The translations under genes and the position numbers were made by a program. From a virus, in the IMG/VR virus record IMGVR_UViG_3300017751_000144, positions 1-29,115 of that record: a stretch of 29,115 nt of DNA, one strand, 5' to 3'. The stretch's first letter is position 1, and each line of letters begins with the position of its first letter. This document shows, in pieces, positions 9,793 through 18,600 of this stretch. The notes under the pieces are model-generated. The model saw only the letters and a program-made list of their open reading frames with translations, had not been told where the DNA came from and made no database searches.

Positions 9793-11041
9793 AAATCTAA
9801 CTGGAATAACTAATCAAAACACCTTCGGTGTCTGGAAAACCAGAACGAATGATATTATAGCCGTTCTTAGTGATGTTGTTACGATTGGTGATAGCGAAAC
9901 TAATTCAGGAAACATTGTTATCGATGGTAATATTACCTCTACGGGAACACTGTTTGTTGACACTCTGCAAGAAACTTCTGGTAGTGGAACAAATACCATT
10001 TCGGTAAATGCCAACTTAGGAGTTGAGGGAAATTTAATACTTGATCAAACTGTTGGCTTAGCAACAAGCATTGAATTTCAGTCTGCTAATAGCACAACTT
10101 GGTCTATAGAAACATCTGCTGATCATTCCAGTATTGATATTAAGAAAGGCACAAAGTACCTGAGAGTGACCAGTCCCAGTGGGAATACTGCCGGGGAGAT
10201 TACTGGTGCAAACATTAAGCTTGACTTAGATTTACTTCCAGCAACAGGAACGATTGGTCTAGCTACTACAGGTAATGCCGCAACAGCAACGGTTTGGGAA
10301 GCCTCTCGCACAGTAACTTTTGCTACTGGTGCTGTCACGGGTAACTTCTCTATTGATGGCTCGGCTGATGTTTCTAATGTTGTATTGGCTGTAGATGGCG
10401 ATGAAGTCACTGTTCCAAATGCCAACGTCACAGGCTTAGACACTCTATTAAACGCTAAAGCGGCTCTAGATGGCGCAGTCTTTACTGGTGATGTTACAAT
10501 CCCATCGAGTCAATATTTGTTTTTTGGAAAAACAGCAAGCGACACGGATGGATACGCATCAATACAATACAATGCTAGCCGTGAGTTGTTTATTCAGATG
10601 GTTGATGGTAGTAACGCCAGTACGCCAACAGCAGGAATAAAAATTGATCTGGCTGACAAAAATCTTATCATCAACAGTGGATCTACTGGAAAAATTCAGT
10701 TTTCAAGTACTAACGGTAACATTGTAACAGTAGGCGACATCACAGCATTCGGTACCGTATCTGATCGAAACCGTAAAGAGAACATAGTTAAGATTGAGAA
10801 TGCTCTAGACAAAGTATCACAAATTTCTGGATACACATTTAATTATCTAGGTGATGATACTCCTATGACTGGTGTTATCGCACAAGAGTTAGAGGAAGTT
10901 TTACCTGAAGTTGTTTATGAAACAGAGATGCCTGATGGCACACAAAGCAAAGCAGTTCGTCATGGTAACATTGTAGGTCTGCTAATCGAATCTATTAAAG
11001 AATTGAAGGCAGAGATAGAAGAACTTAAGAAGGAAAAGTAG
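9785..11041 (+). CDS. Tail fibre with C-terminal intramolecular chaperone (Peptidase_S74)
   Basis: A 418-residue fibre. The N-terminus, NQNTFGVWKTRTNDIIAVLSD, resembles the attachment segment of marine phage fibres, followed by beta-rich shaft (NIVIDGNI...) and a GNAATATV unit at residues 163-170, common in fibre shafts. The C-terminus is a typical endosialidase-type chaperone domain: SDRNRKENI at 326-334, GVIAQELEEVLPEVV, then a helical IESIKELKAEIEELKKEK tail. Ser326 and Lys331 are spaced five apart like the self-cleavage Ser/Lys pair of the endosialidase NF chaperone. Release of a roughly 93-residue C-terminal domain after trimer folding is thus expected from family knowledge. It overlaps the upstream gene by 8 bases, and its stop abuts the next ATG. 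No carbohydrate-cleaving motif is evident in the shaft. Confidence 0.88.
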   Translation: MSRNLTGITNQNTFGVWKTRTNDIIAVLSDVVTIGDSETNSGNIVIDGNITSTGTLFVDTLQETSGSGTNTISVNANLGVEGNLILDQTVGLATSIEFQSANSTTWSIETSADHSSIDIKKGTKYLRVTSPSGNTAGEITGANIKLDLDLLPATGTIGLATTGNAATATVWEASRTVTFATGAVTGNFSIDGSADVSNVVLAVDGDEVTVPNANVTGLDTLLNAKAALDGAVFTGDVTIPSSQYLFFGKTASDTDGYASIQYNASRELFIQMVDGSNASTPTAGIKIDLADKNLIINSGSTGKIQFSSTNGNIVTVGDITAFGTVSDRNRKENIVKIENALDKVSQISGYTFNYLGDDTPMTGVIAQELEEVLPEVVYETEMPDGTQSKAVRHGNIVGLLIESIKELKAEIEELKKEK

Positions 11042-12460
11042 ATGGCTATCACGTCCGCAGATCCAGATAATCTACCGAACACTCCTAAGCCTGCTCTCAG
11101 TTTTGGAATTGCGGCAATAGGTACAGATCCAGAGGCAGACGGAACTCAAAGCTTAAGAGTAGAATTTCCATCTGAAAGTGGTACTGGAGGTGACACCGCC
11201 GCAACAAGTGCAAAATTAAGCGAATATTATCTTGGTTCAGGAGTGATACCTAGAAAGCCAGTTCCTGTAGGATCAACCTACACTTACGGAGCTGATAGAT
11301 TAAAAGAGTATAAACCAAGCACCCAGTCTTTCCTGAATGGACCTGGTGATGTTGTCAATGAAGCTCCTTCTAGTTTAGATTATGTTAGAAGGGTAACTGC
11401 CGCCGGTGCCGCCAGTTCTACAGGAATAGCCGCTGGTTGGAACGAAGGCGATCTTCTCTTTGCTTATAATTACAGTACACAGAATGCTAATGATTATTAC
11501 GGATACAGTTTCAAAATAGCTAATGGAACTATAGGTGAAGAATACGAATATAACAACTTCATGTACACAAACGGCGCAGATGCAAGCGCAGTTCCTATAC
11601 TCTTTACGACAGCCATAGAGATATCAATTGTCGTTGGTGGCGAAGGTGGCCAAGAGCAAATTGAGGATACATATTGGCAGGCAATACCTGATGATAAAAC
11701 AGCACAGTTTAATGTTCTTTTCGACAGATATTATATTAAGAGGCGAGTTATAGCGGCTGGTAACGAAGATGCACTGACTCCTATAAACTCTACCGTACCT
11801 GAGGCGAATCCTGATGCTAATGGAAGACCTAGGAATGCTATTAGCTTTTCAAATCTATATGGAACAACAAGGTTTGTAAGCGAAAATACTGTTGTAACAG
11901 GACACGACTCAACAAATTATGGTACTATAGGTACGAGATACAACTATATCCATAATTCTTATCCGACAACGATATCACTTGATGGTCAGCAGACGAGAAG
12001 TGGCAATTTCTCAGCAACAAGTACGAGTAATGCAGGCACATGGAGAACCGCCGTAGTTCCAATGAAGACTGTTTATGTTGATCCAGCTGTATATCTTTCG
12101 GGAACTAAATTCAAGTGGCCAATAATCACGTATCGATGTGCTGGTGATGCCGATCCTGGCGGTCGAAGAGTTGACATTAAAAATGTAGGAATCAAGATAG
12201 CTCATTCAGACGGTACTGGCGTAGGCTTTGCGAGCGACTCTAGTTTCGTATTAACAGGCGCTGATGGACAAAACCTTTCCACTGCCAATCCTCGAACTAT
12301 AAATTCCTCTGGCACATTTTCAGCAAACACTAATAAAACTGGAACTTTTATAATATCTCTAACCTTTAATCATTATCAGACAATCGCAACTGCATCTTAC
12401 GGTGACCCTGATCTTAATGTTAAAGTTGACGATTTTGTTATTGTGTGGGAATCACTATAG
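11042..12460 (+). CDS. Unrecognised 472-residue virion protein, probable fibre or baseplate component
   Basis: I do not recognise a family. The product is rich in Gly, Ser, Thr, Asn and Tyr, lacks membrane segments and signal peptide, and ends in a VKVDDFVIVWESL strand-like tail, in keeping with the beta-rich structural proteins around it. The N-terminal 60 residues are low in hydrophobics (SADPDNLPNTPKPALSFG). The ATG follows the stop of the S74 fibre with no gap, and the Shine-Dalgarno (AAGGAAAAG) lies within that gene's last codons, so the two should be co-translated in a fixed ratio. It is the last gene before a promoter-containing gap, closing the first transcription block. A partner of the S74 fibre (tip or adaptor) is one possibility, based only on coupling. 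Confidence 0.7.
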   Translation: MAITSADPDNLPNTPKPALSFGIAAIGTDPEADGTQSLRVEFPSESGTGGDTAATSAKLSEYYLGSGVIPRKPVPVGSTYTYGADRLKEYKPSTQSFLNGPGDVVNEAPSSLDYVRRVTAAGAASSTGIAAGWNEGDLLFAYNYSTQNANDYYGYSFKIANGTIGEEYEYNNFMYTNGADASAVPILFTTAIEISIVVGGEGGQEQIEDTYWQAIPDDKTAQFNVLFDRYYIKRRVIAAGNEDALTPINSTVPEANPDANGRPRNAISFSNLYGTTRFVSENTVVTGHDSTNYGTIGTRYNYIHNSYPTTISLDGQQTRSGNFSATSTSNAGTWRTAVVPMKTVYVDPAVYLSGTKFKWPIITYRCAGDADPGGRRVDIKNVGIKIAHSDGTGVGFASDSSFVLTGADGQNLSTANPRTINSSGTFSANTNKTGTFIISLTFNHYQTIATASYGDPDLNVKVDDFVIVWESL

Positions 12461-12522
12461 CTACTAATCGATCATATAAATAAAGACAGATAACAATACA
12501 TATTTTTTAAAGGCAGCAACAG
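12461..12522 (+). promoter_or_regulatory. Intergenic leader with T4-type late promoter (TATAAATA at 12475-12482)
   Basis: This is the largest same-strand gap in the window. It contains the exact late octamer TATAAATA, recognised in T4 by gp55-bearing RNA polymerase with the sliding clamp. The 40 bases between the octamer and the ATG at 12523 leave a short leader that includes a T6 run and the Shine-Dalgarno AAAGG. No GC-rich hairpin is present, so upstream transcription probably reads through and this promoter adds to it. Confidence 0.75.
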
Positions 12523-15500
12523 ATGACTAAAAAATTTAGCGAACTAAGTCCGATTACGACTCCGGCAAACGGTGATCTGTTTGCCCTGACGGATACTTCC
12601 GCAACTGAGTCTAAAAGGATTACGTTCGAAAGCCTGAAAGTGGCAATGATTGATGAGTCTACTTTTAACTATGCTACATTAATAGCGAGTTTAAACGCTC
12701 ATGATCCATCAAGTAGTGGTGTAAACGGTCTATATGCTACCAGACTAAATGTAGCAGGAGAGTATTACCCAGGATCTCACTTTCTATCGTATGCCAACAT
12801 AACAGGCAAACCTACACTTCTATCAAACATAGGTGCTACTGGTGACGCCGCAACAACAAAGCCTACTTCAACGCTTAATCTAGAACAGTTTGATAACACT
12901 ACAGGATTCTTAAGATTCAATAGTGATACTAATGATATAGGTTGGTATGGCAGTAGTACTGTGATTATGTCTACTTCTAATTTAGGAGAAGGCACTAATC
13001 TATATTACACTGATGAAAGAGCAAAAGCTAATTTAGTAGCTAACTTTGCAGAACAATTTAATATTTACAATAGCACGTTTGATCAAGGCGCTGTACGAGA
13101 TAGTGTCTACGGCTTAGAAGGTACTTGGCGGGATATCAATGTTTCTGGAGCACAGCATCAGTCTAAAAAATTCCGTATCACTGGAAATTCTGCTTCTTCA
13201 ACTAGGGCACAATTTCAAGTAGGACAAGTTTTAAGATTTTATGGAGCATCTACTCTATTCTCAGCTATCGATCAATCTGCCACACTAGCAGTGACCGTTC
13301 AAGGCTTCACAGAGAATTCTTCCAATAAAAAAACTGGAACGATAGCGGCAACATACTCATATAAGATAGCAGAGTTCGATTTAGAGAGTGGAGAAATTAG
13401 TCCCGTAGGTGCCGCAGTTACAAAAACTATTTACGTACCTTCAACTGGTGGCGCCGCTAATGTGGCTGATCAGTTTAACACTTCTCACTTCATTAGATGT
13501 AGCTTCACGGCAGTACCTGCCGATCGTGGTGTTGCAGTATACAGAAGAATAGGAACAAGTGGTGATTACAAACTAACTGCTGTACTTGGTAGAAAAGAAG
13601 TAGATGCGGGGTCATGGATTGATTATCAAGCATTCGATTACACTTCATGGTCAGGCAAAAACTCTACAGATAATACATTCACTAGCATCGTTCACTTTCC
13701 TCTAATTGCATCTAGTTCTTCTAGACGTGGGTGGGTAGATAAGACCATCACAGCCATCAATCAGAATACGAATGACTTTGACTTATCGGTAGATGATTGG
13801 GTGTTCGTTAATCCCAGTGTAGGCGGAGATCATACGGCACAAGTGTGTCACAATGACACTTCTATAATTCAGAACGCTATTACCAGTAACTCAGCAGTAG
13901 GAAAGAAGAGTATTGTTCTTAACGCTAAGACATACAACTCATCTCTTTTATCTATTCCGAATAACTTTGGTCTAGTTGGAACATCGTATATTACTAAGAT
14001 TAAAAAGCTTCCGTGGACAGGTGGAGAAGCAAGCGCATTGAACGGTAAATTTATTGTCGCTCAAACTCTAACGGGAGCGACTTCTCTTTCAATAGTTGGA
14101 GTTGATATTGACGGCGTAGCGCCTAATCAGTTCTTATGGCCAGACTCTACAACTGTTAATAGAAACTATCTTTTAGACTTTGGTATCAACTGTAGCTCTC
14201 TTCTTCTAGATAGAGTTAGAATTACAAATGCACCAGCCGGTGGCGTGTATGCTACTAGTCCAGTTGAGTTAAAGATTAATACAAGTGAAATTGTAGATAG
14301 TGCTACCACTGATAGATACGAATACAGTCCTTTGATTGCAGATTCTGGCACAGACACTATGATCACAGGCAATAGATTTCAGAACTATACAGACTATGTT
14401 GATGTATCAGTAACCAATAAAGGCATTGTTGCCAATAACGTAGTTAATAACTGCGGTAGCGGATTGTTTGTTTACGGTTCAGTATTCTTTGTATCGTCTC
14501 CTAACGTTCTTATGGGACCTGCACAAGAATTCTTACCAACTCCAGATATTTTAAATTCGGAATACGATCTCATTAATATCGACCTTTCGGAGGCTAGGGC
14601 AGCTGGCGATGACTATGATTCACCAGGACATGTATATCAAGAAGATGGTGCTGATTTTGACCTAGACGCTTCAGCAGGATCTATAAAAGATATTACTCAT
14701 CGTGCATTCTATCTTCAAAAGACTGAGCAAGGAGTTGAAGAAGTTTATGGCACAACAACAGTTGCAGGAAACTTCCAGGTTACGAGTCCTGAAACTAGAT
14801 ACACTATCTTAACGTTGGGTAATACTACTCCAGCACAATGGAACACAGCCGCTGGAACAACCGGTAAAGTATATTCAGTTGGTGATACATTCACAGCATC
14901 AGCCGCTGGAACAGGAACAGGAACAGCAACGAGTGGTGGAGTAGATACTATTCAAATGATTGACGTTGCTAAATCCGTAGCACAAAGAAAAGCTGGACAA
15001 TTCGCATTTGTGATTCCAGTTGCTACAGTTAATGCAATTAAGAACGCAGGAAACATAGTTGCTATCGGTAGCTTTGTTATCGGACAATCTTATACTATTA
15101 GTGTTCTAGGCGTTCAAACTACGCAAGCACATTGGAACACTGTCGCAGGAACTTCTGGAGTTACGTACTCAGTAGGATCTAATTTTACCGCAGCCGCTGT
15201 AGGAACAGTTGGAGATGGCACAGCTAGAGATGGATATCTCAGTGGAATCGGTCAACACTCATATAGTAGATTGAAGGCCGCTAACCCTCTACATGAAGGC
15301 ATCGGTTGGTCATCTACATTCAGAAATGAAGTTTCATGTGGTGTACCTACAGTTGGAGCAGATCCTTGGGCTGTAGATGCTACTAATGGTACAGATCCTA
15401 TATATACTGTTAGCGTAGAAAACTTATTGTATGCTTCAATTGGAAAAAGAGTTAAGTTTTCTAATCATACAGGATGGCAAAATCCTGGCAATATTACTTT

Positions 15501-15678
15501 TGGCACAATAACTGAAATATCAATTAACGGAGCGACTTACGCAGTGAAAATTAAATTTAAAGGAGCTGGAGGCGGTCAAGTGCAAGCTAACGCTGTTTCA
15601 GAGGGTCTATTACCTGGTGTCGGTGGTACGTTAAATATAATCGATAGCTTTGTGATGGCACAAGGAAGGATAATCTAA
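12523..15678 (+). CDS. Tail fibre with pectin-lyase-like beta-helix domain
   Basis: A 1051-residue fibre protein. The N-terminus, FSELSPITTPANGDLFALTDTS, is a common phage-fibre attachment segment. At about residues 160-170 is SNLGEGTNLYYTDERAKANL, a motif frequent in marine phage fibres. From Asn444 the pattern NDTSIIQNAI...GKKSIVLNAKTYNSSLLSIPNNFGLVG resembles the entry of a right-handed parallel beta-helix (pectate-lyase fold), and the repetitive strands continue to roughly residue 680. Two GxxYxI...GT module copies follow (14800-14940, 15082-15234). The helix could bind or cleave a surface polysaccharide, but I see no catalytic residues I can name. The promoter and AAAGG Shine-Dalgarno upstream support the chosen ATG. 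The stop is one base before the next gene. Confidence 0.8.
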   Translation: MTKKFSELSPITTPANGDLFALTDTSATESKRITFESLKVAMIDESTFNYATLIASLNAHDPSSSGVNGLYATRLNVAGEYYPGSHFLSYANITGKPTLLSNIGATGDAATTKPTSTLNLEQFDNTTGFLRFNSDTNDIGWYGSSTVIMSTSNLGEGTNLYYTDERAKANLVANFAEQFNIYNSTFDQGAVRDSVYGLEGTWRDINVSGAQHQSKKFRITGNSASSTRAQFQVGQVLRFYGASTLFSAIDQSATLAVTVQGFTENSSNKKTGTIAATYSYKIAEFDLESGEISPVGAAVTKTIYVPSTGGAANVADQFNTSHFIRCSFTAVPADRGVAVYRRIGTSGDYKLTAVLGRKEVDAGSWIDYQAFDYTSWSGKNSTDNTFTSIVHFPLIASSSSRRGWVDKTITAINQNTNDFDLSVDDWVFVNPSVGGDHTAQVCHNDTSIIQNAITSNSAVGKKSIVLNAKTYNSSLLSIPNNFGLVGTSYITKIKKLPWTGGEASALNGKFIVAQTLTGATSLSIVGVDIDGVAPNQFLWPDSTTVNRNYLLDFGINCSSLLLDRVRITNAPAGGVYATSPVELKINTSEIVDSATTDRYEYSPLIADSGTDTMITGNRFQNYTDYVDVSVTNKGIVANNVVNNCGSGLFVYGSVFFVSSPNVLMGPAQEFLPTPDILNSEYDLINIDLSEARAAGDDYDSPGHVYQEDGADFDLDASAGSIKDITHRAFYLQKTEQGVEEVYGTTTVAGNFQVTSPETRYTILTLGNTTPAQWNTAAGTTGKVYSVGDTFTASAAGTGTGTATSGGVDTIQMIDVAKSVAQRKAGQFAFVIPVATVNAIKNAGNIVAIGSFVIGQSYTISVLGVQTTQAHWNTVAGTSGVTYSVGSNFTAAAVGTVGDGTARDGYLSGIGQHSYSRLKAANPLHEGIGWSSTFRNEVSCGVPTVGADPWAVDATNGTDPIYTVSVENLLYASIGKRVKFSNHTGWQNPGNITFGTITEISINGATYAVKIKFKGAGGGQVQANAVSEGLLPGVGGTLNIIDSFVMAQGRII
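14800..14940 (+). repeat. Beta module GxxYxI...GTxF...GTGT, copy 2 of 4
   Basis: This encodes RYTILTLGNTTPAQWNTAAGTTG then VYSVGDTFTASAAGTGTGTA. It is clearly related to the next copy 140 bases downstream (QWNTAAGTTG versus HWNTVAGTSG; YSVGDTFTA versus YSVGSNFTA), so an internal tandem duplication in this fibre is likely. Confidence 0.7.
14908..14925 (+). repeat. Three tandem GGAACA hexamers
   Basis: GGAACA occurs three times in a row, encoding Gly-Thr three times in the glycine-rich turn of module copy 2. Slippage here would keep the frame and add or remove Gly-Thr pairs. It may simply be a low-complexity codon pattern. Confidence 0.6.
15082..15234 (+). repeat. Beta module GxxYxI...GTxF...GDGT, copy 3 of 4
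   Basis: This encodes GQSYTISVLGVQTTQAHWNT, then AGTSGVTYSVGSNFTAAAVG and GDGTARDG. It is the closest relative of the copy at 14800-14940 in the same gene, and a more distant match lies at 21644-21778 in a downstream gene. Confidence 0.7.
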
Positions 15679-15679
15679 T

Positions 15680-18600
15680 ATGTCAAGTATAACAAATGTA
15701 AATAATAACGCAAGTGTAGTCAACGTTGGACGTACTACACCCGTTTCTCCTGGTGTACAGCCCGCTTCTAAATCGATTCCAGTTGTAATCGCTTCTGATC
15801 AAACAGCAATACCAGTTGAGGAACAAAATAAAGTACAATCGGAAGTCGCACTTTCTCTCTTGGGTATTCCACGTGCTGAGGTTGCTTTGGGCATCTTCGC
15901 AGACGTTAACACATATGATGTTAACCCGACAGAATGGTCCTCTTCTCCGCAGTATCACATTACTGGTCACGGCATTCAACATTTGCCCACAGAAGCTGGC
16001 GCACTCGTAGAAGCACCTAGAAACAAAACAGCAGTTTTGACATCGAAGCGTTTCTTCAGATATCAGCCTGGTCGTGTGTCTGCCGCAACGTTTGGTGTTA
16101 AGTCAACTGTAAGTAATTCTGATTTTGCTCAGAACCCATCTATTAGAAAGTTTGGTATATATGATAACTTTGACGGATACTTCTGGGAAACTAGAAACAA
16201 TTCGCAAGAAGATAACTTCTCTGTAGTTAGACGTTCACAGTCATTAACTAAAGGTCCTTCTTCTCCAACTGGTATTGTAGGTGCCCCTCTTAAAGGTGGA
16301 GCTCCTGCTCAGACGATAGGAAGAACTCAGTTTGATGACTATCGCATCATCGGTAATGGTGCAAAAGAAGGTACACTTCCTAGCACACTTCTAGTTAAAG
16401 ATCGTGAGTTAATTTCTACTAATAGATTTACAATTATTAATACTGCCATGGCTGCTGTTGTTGCCGATAACGCATCTTACTACGCTGATCTAGCTACATT
16501 ACTTGGTGGCACTGCCACTGCGGCACTCATGGAAGAAAAATGTAAGCGGGATCTAGACTATTGGGTTGGCTTTTACATATTAGATATGGAGTGGGGCGGT
16601 ACTGCACACACTAAACTCAATATCACTAACTATGGCGGTGCTTTTTTACCTAATATTCCATTATATGAACAGCCAGCACACACTGAACTGAAGGCCGCAC
16701 TCATTGGATTCGCTGGACTATCTACTGCAGGTATTAATAAACTTACTGCACTTACAAACATAACGAATGCTGCCTTTAATAGAACTGTTGGACAGAGTAT
16801 ATTATTACAGTCTATTAGTGATAGTGATTATGGTAACAAAGGTAAGATTGATACTATCTTTGATACTAAGTCTCATTACTGGGCATACCACGTAGCTGTT
16901 AAAGATATTAGCGGTGGTACATTATCATATCAATATCCTTCAGATTATCCTTACAGTGAAGCTGAGTTGATATACAAATGTCAAAGAGATATTGGCTACA
17001 TCATCGGCGGATATAAAAATGACATCTCAGGTGGTGGAGACGCAGAAACGAAGTATAACATGTCTATGTACTTCAAGGGAGGAAGAGAAGCCACTGTCGG
17101 TGTAGCGGGCACACCTGGATTTGGAATGTCAATCTACTCACAAAACGCTGGCGGTGGATCTAACCCAGTACAAGCAGAGATAGATAGACACACGCACTTA
17201 AAAAGCACTATTCTCGAAGACCTCATTGGTGCTTCAGGTTCAACTACGAACGCAATCAGTGGTTTGGGATACACATCTTCATCAACGGAATATGTCAAAG
17301 CAAGTGCTTTATCGACTAGAGTTATTGCTAACTTCAGCGAAGAAGACACTCAGCAGATGGATAATAGCGGTGATAGAGGATTTGCTGGCAACATGGTAGC
17401 AATGCGAGATGGTATTATACTTACACATTCCGCAGTTTATGATCCTCAGTTGCTCAAAGATATCGAACAAATTAAAACTGTATCTGATACTGATAACCAA
17501 TTAAAACTCACTAAAGGACATGTAGTATTCAACGCACATGTCAAAGTTAAGACTGCTGTGCCATCTGTAAGCGGTAGTACAGGTCTTGCCGCTGATACAG
17601 TTTATAAAGTCAAAAATGTTGTTGGACCAAAGGGTAATGAGTTCACGCTAACAGATGAAGCTGGCGTTGCTCAGACTTTTGCTGTTGCTGATGTACCTGC
17701 GAACTTCTATGTTGAAACAGTTGTTCCTTTCATCTTCCCTAAAACAGGTCAAGCGGGTTATGTGTCAGACCGAAATAATGGATATACGGGTTATGATCCA
17801 GTATCCTATCGAGCAGGATTTACGCCAGCGTTGAATGTAGACGGATCTAATGATACTTTCCCAAGGGGAATGGTATTCCCTTACATGTACGCAATTGATG
17901 ACAATCTTATAGCTTCAGATTCGTCTACTAGTTTACGAGTAGGCTATATCAACACTGCGGAAGATATTTCCACCGCCGCCGGTTTGACTATAGTGTGCAA
18001 TCAGATTGACCAAGTAAACTTTGATCCAGGATACGTGACTTGGGTAAGAAACAATGTCAAGCCTGAGTATTGGGGCGTATACGATTATCGTGTACCTAGA
18101 TCAAGATTCAGCCATGATACGTTAGACGGCAGAACAGAGGTAACTAACCCTCCATCAAAAGACAGAGTGTTCAGTGACGTAGCGACTGGCGAAACTGGTA
18201 CTGCAAGACCAGGACAAAAGTTTAAGATAGGCGGTATTGCTCAGAATATGACTAGCTTATATAACTTTGACTTTACTAAAGTTACTATGCTTAAGATTGA
18301 ATTCTCATGGTATGGAGCTGTTGGTGCATTGTTCTTAGCATATGTTCCAGTCGATAATGGCGAAGCAAGATGGGTAAGAGTGCATCATCTACGTGCTTCT
18401 AACCAATATAAGAATGCTTCTTTGGGTAATGCGACACTTCCTATTACGTATACGACATACGGTGGTGGAGATCAATATTCACTAGGTGATGGGGAAGATC
18501 AAAACTTTATCGATAGAGGATATGGATCACAATCACACTCTATTGTTAAGTACGGTGCTTCATACTACATCGATGGTGGCGATAGAGGTACTGTTCGTCT

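Noticed and set aside
12298-12305. TATAAATT as a late promoter
   Set aside because: It is a one-mismatch octamer inside a coding region, with a better exact octamer 170 bases downstream in the intergenic gap.
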